NCBI GenBank assembly: GCA_035041965.1
Contig: JAPYMA010000096.1
Span: 31,833 to 95,832, forward strand
Direction of reading: 5' to 3'
Length of the DNA: 64,000 nucleotides
Origin: Anisakis pegreffii
Lineage: Eukaryota; Nematoda; Chromadorea; Rhabditida; Anisakidae
Under the pieces are notes generated by a model that saw only the letters and a list, made by a program, of their open reading frames with translations, was not told the DNA's origin and did no database searches. This document shows, piece by piece, positions 27,443 through 38,871 of this stretch; positions within the stretch are counted from its first letter, which is position 1, and the number at the start of each line of letters is the position of its first letter. A program made the translations under genes and the position numbers.

Positions 27443-30015
27443 TCACCCGTGAATGTCATGAAAAATCCGTATCAAATTATCTGTCTTTGCGGGCAATGAA
27501 GTGACAGGACACTTATGCTCTCTGCTAACGTACTCACTGATGCATTCGTAGCAAAAAACATAGCCGGAAACGTTTAAAACCTGAAAGTTGCATCATGTCG
27601 TACAGCTGAAAACAACGCAATAAATGGCTACGCAGTTTTTGTGCATCATTGTTGCACTCACTGCAATACTGATGAATTCAAGTAATATCAATCAAAACTG
27701 GAGGAAACGAGATGAAATGAATGAAATATTATAATAACCGTATCGTTCTGACGTGGTCGTAAGCAAATCGGGCATTTATCTGATTCAAGGAGCATGACGG
27801 CTCTTTCGTTGAAACGCTTCAAAACATAAACATTAACTTCATTCTGTTCTATATCAGTAACTCTTTACACATTTTCCTCCATCTGTTTTCAACAGTGCAT
27901 TCAAAATTGTATCAAGTGACGTTTGGAGAGTATGCATTTTTTTGGAAATTTGCAAGCATGCAATAGAACGATGGTAATGTAAATAATAATAATCACCTTA
28001 TGAGGTGCCGCAGGGATCTTGTTGCCATATTTTTTGATGGTTGATGACCTTTGCTGTATACCGAAGTCGGTATTGTAAAAGAAGTCAATAAACTCAACAA
28101 ACAATAAGGAGTAAGCGAATAAACGACTGAAGATTCCCGGTAACGCAAGTATGTAACGCCATAAACGGTTCAGTAGACTGCAATATTCATTTTGAATTTT
28201 GTTTGAAACAACGACAAATAGCCAACGTAAAAAACTCGAGGTCTGCGAGGTAATGAAACAAATATATTTAACACATCAAAAGATTTCTTGGTAATACTGA
28301 ATGACGATTGTTGCATCTTAAAAATTTGTAGCGGAATAAATGAAACGAGTTCAGAAAAGGAATCACCCATGTTGACGTAAATGCGCTGGTATATAATCGA
28401 ATTGAGCGATATCATTTGTTGAGAGCTTTTCCAGTCGAACACCAGCCATATACAATAATGGTGAATGTATGGGTGACGTTGACAGAATGTATGCTAACTG
28501 CAGCATGTACGTTACACCACTCATCAACAATTTCAACCATGGATATATACGGTGAAAATATTGTGCTGCTTTCAGTTTTGATGAGGTATTCGCGTAGTTT
28601 GCGGGAAGAACACGAAAATATAAAGAGACCTGGTCGTGCAGCTGATCCAGTTTGTCTTTTATGTATGGCCAAATAACCTGAATCATAGGTTATTACATAT
28701 GAGCAATGTTAATCCAATGCATTTTTGGCTTATGTCAAATTAATGATTTCTTAGAGATGAGAATCATTACATTCAGTATTTAGAGGAGAATATTGAAAGT
28801 GCTTAAACCATTGATAGATTCAGTTGGATCTTTATTTTTATGCTACACATTTGAAGTGGGATTGAGTGGCTTTCATTTAATCAATTGAATACATTAAGAG
28901 GACTTTAAAAACATACAATGATTATCAATGATCTCAGTCTTGCGAAGCCTCTTGATGGTATCGAACCCGTCGATAACGCTATTCGCTTGATACCATAAAA
29001 ATTCTCCGAGAATGACGCACCTGAAGTGACCCTATCACAGTCATTTTAACGAACTATTCAGAATGAGATACTCACTAAAAAGTTTGGGTTCTATATAAAT
29101 TTGCACTGCAATAGGATTGTGATACCCGGAAAGCTGATGAGTTAGTTGGGAGATTCAATTAATGCTATGAAACAGTAAACAATGCTAAATTTGTAGGTAA
29201 AGTGTTTAAAAAAGAAAGCGGTGCTGCAAGCGTTAGCTTGAAGTCTAGAGGAGCCTCAGAATCTTGTGGTTCAGGTCTCAATTTGAACTTGAGTAGAAAC
29301 TCAGCGATAGTGGATAAGTCAAAGAATAAATTTAAGGATAAGGCTCAGGCTAAGTTCCGCAGTGAACCTCAGCAAAAAGCAGAGGTTAGCTTTACCTTGA
29401 GGTCTGTTGCAACCCGACCCGCTTTCAGTGACACATTCACCGAACAAACGAAAGAGAAGTGGAATTTTCATGTTGGAATTGAAAAAAACGGCGAATTGAG
29501 AGTGAAAAAGAAACGAACGCTCACCATATCTTTTCAAATAATGATTCTGAAGTAACAATTCGAAAACCGTATACAGTTCATCATACCATTTGCTTGCAGT
29601 GTCGAATCTCTGCGGACATATCGATGACAAATACTAAAAAACGATCTATCTAGTCTTTAATCGTTCCTCACAATATTCCTTTATTTCATTTTACGTTCCC
29701 AAAATTCATACATTTTTCAAGCACTCGTAGAAATCACTTCCAATCTAACCAGTCCCAATAACGCTGAACGGGAGAATAATTCTAAGATCGCAGAATTAAA
29801 GAAAAGTGACTCTGCACACCTATGCATAATTCAAAGAAGGATACCTTTATCAAGTGTCGAATTGCGGGTTTCAATGAAATCGTGAGACTATCTTGAGAGA
29901 GGATATCAAATATTGACGGTTGTTCAACTGGTGATTGTGCGTTTGCATTCAAATGCGATTCATCAACATTTGAATTTGAGCCTATCATTGAAACAGCTGG
30001 AATTTTATTTCTCAT
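27443..30015 (-). CDS. prx-12 / PEX12: Peroxisome assembly protein 12 (PEX12)
   Basis: Seven in-phase minus-strand exons give a complete 372-residue protein (human 359): 30015-29845, 29633-29525, 29020-28917, 28677-28367, 28177-27997, 27843-27739 and 27580-27443. Family blocks appear in order: EQPSIFDILSQDSL near the N-terminus, KWYDELYTVFELLLQNHYL, ASFSENFYGIKRI (nearly identical to the human block), SPIHSPLLYMAGVRLEKL, then a hydrophobic segment LLFVEFIDFFYNTDF. A C-terminal RING-like domain follows, with CPICL, GYVFCYEC and HKCPVT. As in the family, the RING lacks some zinc ligands. PEX12 sits in the peroxisomal membrane with PEX2 and PEX10 as the ubiquitin ligase that recycles the import receptor PEX5. 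The ATG at 30015 is the first in frame; Met 10 is an alternative start. A dispersed repeat lies in intron 2. Confidence 0.95.
29215..29420 (+). repeat. Dispersed repeat copy in PEX12 intron 2
   Basis: GC-richer than its surroundings, with GCTCAGGCT and CCTCAGCA words. It matches the minus strand of 25075-25245. An open frame of 117 codons runs through it on plus but is antisense within a PEX12 intron, matches no family, and overlaps the end of exon 2, so it is treated as repeat DNA. Confidence 0.5.
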
Positions 30016-31111
30016 TAGTCTCTGTCACGTTCGAGCCGAACTGCGTTCATTGCAAAAAATTCAGTTTTGCGATTAAAAATTTTTCTGCGATATAAAATAA
30101 AAATTTGCATCTTAAGAAAGCATACAAAATATTATCGTTCTTTCAAAATATTCAAAGATATCGTTCGATTGGAACACAACACATCGATTCACCTTTTCAC
30201 ATGGTTGATTTTCATCGATAGTCAGTCACACTTCTCAAGGCTTCTTATTATTACAAAAACACGTTCTCAGTTCACAACAATGCTCCGATCGTAATCTCAA
30301 CTGACAGACTCTTCTCAAATTTTTGTATTCCAACAATCCATCTCATTGCTTCAAACTGTTTAAAGATATGGTTATCTTGCAACAGTCATTACCAATTCAT
30401 ATTTGTGACTGGACTGATAACATCGCAAGGATCTCGTATCATTACAGTTATTACTTTCGATACGTACTGACTGAATGATGCGTACAATTATCAGGTTTCA
30501 TGACACACATAACGTTTCAAAAATTTAGTACTGTTCTAAGAGATAGAAGGAATCGAAAGCAAAACTTACAAACGCTGTATTCACAATGATCAAAGTACAA
30601 TCTGCCAAAGTGTAGTGTAGTCGATGATTTGTGTAGGATGAAACATGGACGAAACGTTATGTCATATGTGCATAATGCAAGCGTAACTGATTTTATTTCG
30701 GAATGTCTTGAAAAATAGATGGAAGGAATTGATAAAGGCCGTTATCGATTAGCAGTGAAATATCTGCGATCACAAACATGTATAATAGCGATATCAAGGT
30801 TATCGTATTGGGTGCTCACCAAAGCATGCATGACTCTCATTTCTTGAGTTATTTCGGTGCTGTAAACCTCTTTCAACTTCAACGTCATCGTGCACTTCAT
30901 TCCTCTCGCTGAATTGTTTACCGTTTCAAAACGATTCTATTTTCCGTTTTTTGCTTTTCTTAAGTCAGTTTTACATTATTTTCGTGTTATGATCAGAGGA
31001 AGTATTTCAATTCACTGTGCACATTGTTAACTGGTTATAATAGTGTGTCGTACGAAAGTTGTGATTAAAAGAAGCGAGTAAATTTGAGTGCATTAATGAT
31101 TCTTTAAGATA
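30016..31111. promoter_or_regulatory. Divergent spacer between PEX12 and thioesterase
   Basis: 1.1 kb separating two divergent start codons. No TATA box or known element stands out. The last bases before the thioesterase ATG (GATTCTTTAAG, about 31100-31110) could serve as a trans-splice acceptor. Confidence 0.4.
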
Positions 31112-32177
31112 ATGGTGAACAGCACTACTGCGGAAGAAACTCAAAATTCCTCGAATGAGCGTATCGACCAGTTGAAAACAGAATCGGTACCAGATGAGAT
31201 CGACAATGATGTCTACCTGAAGGATGTTATCAGAGCGTTCGATAAACTCAGAAACGTTTCGGATTTTAATCGCGTTGCGCGAAAGGTTATCAATTTTTAA
31301 ATTTGATTTTTTCATAGCATTTATTCCTTCACGTTCACAAGTTTTTCCACCAACTACAAAAAGAAATTTTCATTATTGGCAAACCACGTACGACTTTTAT
31401 AAAATGATATTTCAGAATCCGTTAAAATCTCATGGTTTTTATTATGGTAGATCAATTTTTCAGGTGCATCCAATTTCGGCTACTCGAGACAGTATATTAG
31501 TTGAATTAACACTTGAAGAAGAACATGTAAATAGTAAAAAAACAATGCATGGTGGACAAACAGCTGCACTTGTTGATATGATCACCGCGAGAGCCGTGGG
31601 AATCACTATTAAGGACAGGGCGATGGTGTCTGTGGAACTTGCTGTTAGGTTTCTATTTATGCAACCATTCATTTATATTCGTTAGTATAATTGCTCTTGT
31701 TAGCATTTCTTAATTTATCATTATTGCTTTCGATTTATCATTGTCAATGTTCAGTTGTCATTTGCACTGATCATTGGTTATGTTCATTATAACTGTTATG
31801 CGAGTTTATTTTAAGCTCATTCAGTACTGCTCGGATTCAGTTCAGATCTCAGGTGTTATCAGTCAGTATTGTATCATTGTTATCACAACATCATTGATAC
31901 TGTTTAGAATGCGGCGGTTGATTATTGAATCATTCAGTTGGAATTATTATCGTACAAATGATGGACACTGATATATTTCAGCTATATGTATCCACTTCGA
32001 TTGGGTGAGACGGTGCTCATAGAAGCAAAAGTTCTGAAGGTCGGTCGTAACATGGCATTTACAGAGGCTGAATTACGTCGCAAATGTGACAATCGTATCA
32101 TAGCGAAAGGCAAGCACACTCTGGCATTCATCCCTAAACCAGCAACTCAAAATGGCGAACCATTTGAGCAATTCTGA
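31112..32177 (+). CDS. Hotdog-fold acyl-CoA thioesterase, ACOT13/THEM2-like
   Basis: Three in-phase exons (31112-31285, 31464-31648, 31982-32177) encode 184 residues. Hotdog blocks match human ACOT13 in order: FNRVARKV, EEEHVNSKKTMHGGQTAALVD, VELAVSYMYPLRLGE, VLKVGRNMAFTEAELR and IAKGKHTLAF. The catalytic pattern is present with family spacing: Asn 81, the HGG loop at 87-89 and Asp 96. Such enzymes hydrolyse medium- and long-chain acyl-CoA in mitochondria or cytosol. The protein has a polar N-terminal extension of about 40 residues and a short C-terminal tail compared with the 140-residue human protein. The serine codon at the exon 2/3 junction is split (AG|C). Confidence 0.93.
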
Positions 32178-33698
32178 ATGGTCTGCTTAATCCGCATCGA
32201 TCTCGGCCGAACGTAACTGAACATTTGCATGCAGAGAGCTGATCGATCAGATCATTCATTTCCTGTGATCATTACTGCAATAATCTGGCATTTTCGAACA
32301 AATTTTATGTGAATATTTCATAAAAATATAAATACCTATCTTACTGTATTGTATCGCTTTGTAAATGTGATTTTGATTTGTTTTATTTGTAATCAGCGTG
32401 ACTTAAGTGTCCATTCATATATTGGTTAATACCGTTCGCCTTCTACTTTCTGATTTATACGGTTTCTGTTGATCGATGTCTGAGAGCATAATCACTTAAA
32501 CGGTTTCAATGTTACTGTTTTATGCAACTATATTTGCAAAATTTTACTGTTTTTGTGGTGCAGAATTGTTATCATTATGACTGTTCTGGGTATAAACTCG
32601 TGTTTTCTATGTCATGTCACCACTAGTTTAATCGTTCTGAACGTGTTTTGATCGTTTCACCAGAGCTTCTCATCACCATTGGTGAATGGATATATTCTGT
32701 TCATTGAAGACTTGCCGATATCCCATTCACGGCGTTCTTGTCAAAATCGTATCACTTGCAGCCGTGTTCTTCATTTCATAATTTATTACCTTATTGAGAC
32801 TATAACTTATAAATGCAACATCTAACATAAATTATTACGCTTTCCAAAAATTCCGTAATATCCTGATTGTAATTACTAATGAGAAATTCGTATTCATCGC
32901 AATGTTTTCGTCGAATTTGTTAAACTCATGAACTGTATCCCTTCTTAAGTTTACTTTTTCATCCTAAATGTTTCTTCAATCGATTGTCTCGAGTGTTTAA
33001 GTTGGACATTTTTTGGTCGTTTACAAATGTATCAGTTTTGTGAATTCGAGATTTTCGTAAACAGTTTATTAGTAAAATGAATGCAATAAAGATTATGATT
33101 AAGAAAAAAAAACAAGAAACTCTTAACAATTAACAGTAACATGATGTCGAATTACAACTACATTCCATAACCTAGACTGATCATTGATAACGAACTAATG
33201 CAAAAAAGAACAACGTAACAATATTATCATCATAACAACTATTGCATGGTTGCATATCTACTATTACCATGCAAAACCATAAACACAGACCAGTTTATTC
33301 TTCGAAAATAACAATGCACCGTACTCAACAAATCACACGTGTTTCCCGCAATATTCCCTCATTAATTCGAGAATCTGTGAAACCTCTATTAGACATTACA
33401 TTCATATATACTTTAAAAATTCAAATTTTTCGATTAAATCTATTACGATTAAGTCGTAATATAAACCTTCTATTCATGTAGATAAGCAAATAAGTAATAC
33501 TGAAGAATCAAACGTAAACCATTCATCCTCAATCGAATATGTTTTCAAATGGTGAGAAATTACTTAAGAGAAGTGAAACTTTTCATGCAATTGCCAAATG
33601 AATGACAATAAATGAATTAAAACAGCGAAAGCAGACAAAATGTGGGTAATCAGCGACACCCGCACGTGGCTGTCAGTAACAAACAACAATTAACATCT
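32178..33698. other. Convergent spacer (thioesterase / hsp10)
   Basis: 3' flanks of two convergent genes. AT-rich, short frames only, no recognised feature. Confidence 0.6.
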
Positions 33699-34661
33699 TC
33701 AATCCCACTTCCCCATTATATCGACCTCTCGGAAGAGGTAGTACTCTTTCTCCTCAACTGTCACTTTTGTGCCTCCGTATTCTGGCAGCAATACGCGATC
33801 ACCAGCCTGAAACATTATCGATTCATGTTAAGCTAATCAATCAACCATCCTCAAATTCAATAAATAACTGAAAATAAACTGAAAGTCGTGAGTTGAAAGT
33901 GTGAGCTGAAAATCAAAAAATTCTTAAAATCACATATTTACTCCATCTGGCTTATGACAGACGACACAGAATCTAAATAAACTAGTACTAAAAATAAATT
34001 AAACACAAGGGTATTGGAGAAATAGCACCCACTTTATAAAATCACCTAAACGTGATAAAAAAATATTCCGCGTTACTAAAAGGATAACGATTAAAGACAA
34101 TTATAACCATCTACCTTAACAGTCATGGGGATTGTTTCGCCTTTATCGTTCCTTGCACCCGGACCAACCGAAACAACAGTTGCTTCGAGAACTTTACCCA
34201 CCGATTTCTCGGGCAGCATAATGCCACCTTTGGTCTTGACCTCAGGTGCGAAACGTTCAACTAGCACTCTGTCGAAGAGTGGCTTGAACGATCTCAAGAT
34301 ATCGGCTGCCTGCAATCAGCAACGTTTTGTTGACAGAATACTCCAAACTAATTCATAGGGGATCATATCCTTGCAGGGATACACTTCACTTCGAAGAAAA
34401 CAAGTGGTCATGAAAATAGGCTAAACCACCGATTCATAACAGTAAGTTCCACAGATTTCTTACTTTTAGATAATTTGTTAATTTTAGATAAATTATAAAG
34501 ATACTGATAAATTAGTAATTTTGTTGATTATAATTACAACGATAAATTCGTTAATTTCATGGCTAATTTTTAGATGATTAAATTTGTTGCAATGAAATGT
34601 GAATTGTACTGTCAAAAACTCAATTACTTACTGATTTACGAGCAAGAGAGAGGAATACCAT
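33699..34661 (-). CDS. hsp-10: Mitochondrial HSP10 co-chaperonin (GroES family)
   Basis: Three in-phase minus-strand exons (34661-34632, 34309-34115, 33806-33699) encode 110 residues. The first exon is only 30 nt (MVFLSLARKS, then GTAAGT). It supplies the start of an amphipathic, basic mitochondrial targeting peptide. The GroES core follows: FKPLFDRVLVER, the mobile-loop region KTKGGIMLPEKS, VLEATVVSVGPG, DRVLLPEYGGTKV and the C-terminal YYLFREVDIMGKWD. Family length is about 102-110. HSP10 caps the HSP60 ring in the mitochondrial matrix. Divergent from hsp60 across a shared promoter. The ATG was chosen because the GCA-initial exon 2 has no in-frame Met before its acceptor. Confidence 0.93.
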
Positions 34662-34822
34662 TGTCTTGAGTACAAAGATGAGATCCACACAAACGCAAAA
34701 TCAGGTAGAATGGGTAGGTAGCGTGAACGAGACGATTCTAAGACTGCACACAAGCAACTTCGACCAGCTCAAGCACTAAAATGAAATTAGTGGCAGTTCA
34801 ACAGCTAACATTCCCTTTGCAC

Positions 34823-34918
34823 CCAATCAACGTCCGAATGGCTGCTCGCCAACCAATCAAAGTACGATATTTCTGTGTTCTTCGCGAAAGTTCTGCGTAG
34901 ACCCACCCATTAGCCAAT
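34823..34918 (+). promoter_or_regulatory. Cluster of three CCAAT boxes
   Basis: CCAAT occurs at 34823-34827, 34853-34857 and 34914-34918, all in the same orientation. The first two sit in the same longer word CCAATCAA and are spaced 30 bp apart. NF-Y binding is inferred from the motif. Confidence 0.6.
34881..34893. promoter_or_regulatory. Heat shock element (three perfect nGAAn units)
   Basis: TTCGCGAAAGTTC gives TTC-nn-GAA-nn-TTC, the minimal perfect binding site for an HSF trimer. It lies 220 bp upstream of the hsp10 ATG and 456 bp upstream of the hsp60 ATG, between the second and third CCAAT boxes. Confidence 0.85.
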
Positions 34919-35348
34919 TTATTTCGCTAGGTTATTGCTTCAATTCTAGTTTGACGCTTAACTTTCGCTGTAGGTGTAGGGCCGTACCTGTGTGCCGTTG
35001 GTTTTATGCTTAGACGCACGAACAGCTTTTCTTTGTTGGTATCTGAGTGTGAGTACCAAAGTAGATGGTGACATCAGAAATTAACATATCTGAAATTTAC
35101 TCGCAGGAGGGCAGTTGGTGATGCTTTTGGCTATGGACCTATATTTCAAAATCAGTGATATTTTGGGAATCGCATTTATGTAGTGTTTCACAATTGTGTT
35201 CCTTAGCTTTATGATAGGTGAGAAGTGAAAAACGATCATCCTGTTGTTTATCGAAATGCATGGTAACGTTGAACGAACAGATTTAGCAGTGTTATTATTA
35301 GTGGTGGACGGTTTCAGTTCACTTGGTTAACAAGTAGCAAGTATCGGA

Positions 35349-38300
35349 ATGTTTCGTCTTTGTGCTCAGCGCTCAATCGTTCGTACGTTAGTGCGTGGTT
35401 TCGCGAAGGATCTCAAATTTGGACCCGATGGGCGAGCTGCCATGCTTGTAGGAGTTGATGTTTTGGCCGATGCTGTAGCGGTTACGATGGGTCCGAAGGT
35501 TATTTTTCTCTTAGCTTATCAACTTGATTTTTATGAAGTCAGTTATCTTAAGATCAAACTCGTCATTCTATTTCCGGAACATTGTTCAAAATTCGGAAGA
35601 TAACATTAATTACGAGAGTCTTTCATAATTGTGTACCTACATGGAACTGGTTTTTGCTTCATTACAGGGACGTAATGTTGTAATCGAGCAGTCATGGGGA
35701 AGTCCAAAGATCACAAAAGATGGTGTTACTGTCGCGAAAGCCATTGACTTTAAGGACAAGTATAAGAACATGGGGGCAAAACTCGTTCAGGTTCGTTGTC
35801 TTTTTGTTTTGAAAGTCGTTAAGATTTGGATCATTTAATTGAAACTGATGATTATAATAATAATAACGATAATAAAAATAATAACAAAGTATGAGTCGTA
35901 ATGAAATTAAATTCAGGATGTGGCAAATAAAACAAACGAAGAGGCTGGTGACGGAACTACGTGTGCTTGTGTTCTTGCAAGAGCAATTGCTAAAGAGGGC
36001 TTTGAGAATATCAGCAAAGGCGCCAATCCTGTAGAGATTCGACGAGGTTAATATTTTTTGATTTGATGACATCTGTTCATAATTAAGGAGTTATTGTTCA
36101 TTTCCGTGATACTTTCATAACGAAAATTATTTCATTTGTCGAATCTGTTGAAGGTGTGATGAAGGCAGTCGAGGCAATTGTGGATGAACTGAAATCGATG
36201 AGTAAAAAGGTTACTACACCAGAGGAGATCGCTCAAGTTGCTACTATCTCAGCTAATGGTGATAGCAGTATCGGAAGTCTTATTTCTGAGGCCATGAAGA
36301 AGGTTGTTTTTTTCAGCAGTACAGTGTTTGTTCAGTATTTTACTAGAACCAAAGGAATTTTTTGCCTTTCATGAGTATTCATTATTAAAGGTTGATGTTG
36401 AAATGACTGCTGAGGCAGAATATGCTCATCGCTTTATTGAAAGGGGTAATGATTGTAAAGTTCATTATTATTATGATTATTATTAGTATTGCTATTATGT
36501 TGTAGGTTGGTAACAAAGGAGTGATCACTGTAAAAGATGGTAAAACGATGAATGATGAGTTGGAGACGATAGAGGGTATGAAATTCGATCGTGGTTACAT
36601 CTCGCCGTACTTCATCAACACAGCCAAAGGCGCGAAGGTTGAATTCGAGAAGGCGTTCCTGCTTCTTTCCGAGAAGAAGATCAGTTCTGTGCAAGTGAGT
36701 TGTGTTCATTTTGTTGAGTAATGAGGTTGTCGAATGAAGATGTTGATTCGTTACTAATTATAATCTTATACTGGCATTGATTCATAGGAAGTTGTACCGG
36801 CATTGGAACTTGCGAATAAATACCGAAAACCGTTGGTAGTGATCGCAGAAGATGTTGATGGAGAGGCTCTTACCACGATGGTGCTCAATAGACTGAAGGT
36901 TAATTTTGCTCAACTCGGCTGTTTTGTGCGACTAATTATGATTGAATTTATCTTCTAAAGTCGGCGTATTCAGTAGCTTGATTGGATTTATTTATTAAAT
37001 GGGGATATGTTTTGAGAATTGGAACAAATCTGATATCGGTTTTTCTTATTGCTCAACCGATTTTGTATAAAAATGCGTTGGAATTGTTTCTCAAATCTTG
37101 CATAACGTTGTAATGCGAACAATGACACAGTCACGGGATATGTTCTTCATGCATAAAATTGAACTGCATCGTTGATAGTGACAACGCTCGTGATTAATTC
37201 TTCCAAATTTGCAAATAAATTGAGGTCAGTTATTTGAACAATCAGATGGTTTTATTAGGTTGGTCTTCAAGTTGCCGCAGTCAAAGCACCTGGTTTTGGT
37301 GATAACCGAAAGAACACCTTGAAAGATATGGCAATCGCAACCGGAGCAACTGTATTTGGTGATGAGGCGAATATGGTCAAGATTGAAGATGCACAAATTC
37401 AAGATTTTGGCGAGGTTGAAGAAGTGTCGATCACGAAAGATGACACTCTTCTCCTTCGTGGCAAAGTCAGTGTAAACTTTTAAGTTTCTTTTGCTTTGGG
37501 TTACTGAAATACATGCATCAGCTGTTGCTGTTATGAAGAGAAGGCAATCTAGTAGAAAAATTATGCACATTCGTTGTCATTCTGCTAGCGCGAGTAAATT
37601 ACCCAAGCAATTTTCTATCATACTCTCTGGGGCCATACAACATCGATCGTTGTGTTATATTTTCATTGTATCTTGAAATGTAGAATAAAAATGTGTGTTT
37701 AAGGGCGCAGCAGCAGAGATCGAGAAGCGTATAGCGCTGATTGAAGATGAAATTGAAGCAAGTACATCGGATTATGAGAAGGTTGGCTATTTTCTTTCTA
37801 GTTGACTGCATTGAGTGGTTGGTGTTGTCTGTTGATAGTATTGATATGATTTCAGGAGAAATTAAATGAACGATTAGCGAAACTGTCGAAGGGTGTAGCC
37901 GTGCTGAAGGTTGGTGGCGCAAGCGAGGTGGAGGTGAATGAGAAGAAGGATCGAGTCACAGACGCACTGAATGCCACACGAGCAGCCATTGAAGAAGGTA
38001 TCGTTCCCGGTGGTGGCGTTGCCTTACTACGTGCCCTCAGCGCTCTCGATAAACTCAAAACTGACAATTTGGATCAAGCTAGAGGTGGACACTATTATTT
38101 GTATTATATCATTATAGTTGATATTCGTTTCTGTATTAATCTCTGAAAGGTTTTCAACTTTCGTCATGTTCGTCTAATATCCATTTATGACTGTTCTCTG
38201 TTGGATAGTGTCTTTTTTTTGCAAGAATACAAACCAGCCAAGGATTTTTTTAATGGTTTTCATTGTAGGCGTGAAGATTGTGAAGAAAGCAATTCGTGAG

Positions 38301-38871
38301 CCAATCACAACGATCGTCCGCAACGCCGGCATTGATCCATCATCGGTGGTTGAGAAGGTTCTCGGCAACTCGGATCATGCGTATGGTTATGATGCGTTGA
38401 ACGACCAGTTTGTCAATATGTTCGATGCTGGTATTATTGATCCAACGAAGGTTGTGAGAACCGCATTGCAGGTTTGTCATCTTATCGGATGGATTTTAGC
38501 TGTGTTCTTGTTACCGTTATTGTCATGTCATGAATTTATCATTTATCATGAACTGATTGCATATTCCGGTTACGTTGTCGGTAGAAATGCTGAGAATATA
38601 CACGTGTTTGAAGTGATCGTCATTAGCTTCGCCGTAATCTCGTTGCATCATATCTTAGCAAACCATTTAAATCGCTTCGAACAGCCACTGATCTTAATGA
38701 ATTGATCGTTGCATCACCGAATTTCAGGATGCGGCTGGAGTAGCATCACTGTTAGCGACAACAGAATGTGTTGTTACTGAGATACCAAAAGAAGAGCCAG
38801 CAATGGCTGGCATGGGTGGTGGTATGGGAGGCGGTATGGGAGGTATGGGTGGAATGGGTGGTATGTATTAA
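35349..38871 (+). CDS. hsp-60: Mitochondrial chaperonin HSP60 (GroEL family)
   Basis: Eleven in-phase exons give a complete 570-residue protein: 35349-35498, 35668-35790, 35917-36046, 36154-36302, 36506-36694, 36788-36898, 37259-37465, 37704-37781, 37856-38084, 38269-38471 and 38728-38871. A basic targeting peptide ([19 protein letters not shown]) precedes the mature start KDLKFG. GroEL signatures are intact: TMGPKGRNV, the ATP-site loop [23 protein letters not shown], the [12 protein letters not shown] block and NAGIDP. The C-terminus is the usual GGM-repeat tail, ending in Tyr. It folds imported proteins in the mitochondrial matrix with HSP10. Heat regulation is likely through the shared upstream element. 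Length and exon content match nematode HSP60 (C. elegans about 568). Confidence 0.98.

Larger units (their letters stand above)
34662..35348. promoter_or_regulatory. Bidirectional hsp10/hsp60 promoter
   Basis: 687 bp between the divergent start codons. Contains a three-unit heat shock element, three CCAAT boxes and, 31 nt before the hsp60 ATG, GGTTTCAG (35310-35317), which suits cis- or trans-splicing of the leader. Head-to-head pairing of these two genes is also known in other animals. Confidence 0.8.

Noticed and set aside
29202..29555. 117-codon plus-strand frame
   Set aside because: It lies antisense across a PEX12 intron and exon end, coincides with a dispersed repeat and shows no family similarity.
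36390..36445. Exon-like frame between hsp60 exons 4 and 5 ([15 protein letters not shown])
   Set aside because: Its length of about 55 nt would shift the frame and no GroEL protein has this insert. Direct splicing of 36302 to 36506 gives the conserved sequence.
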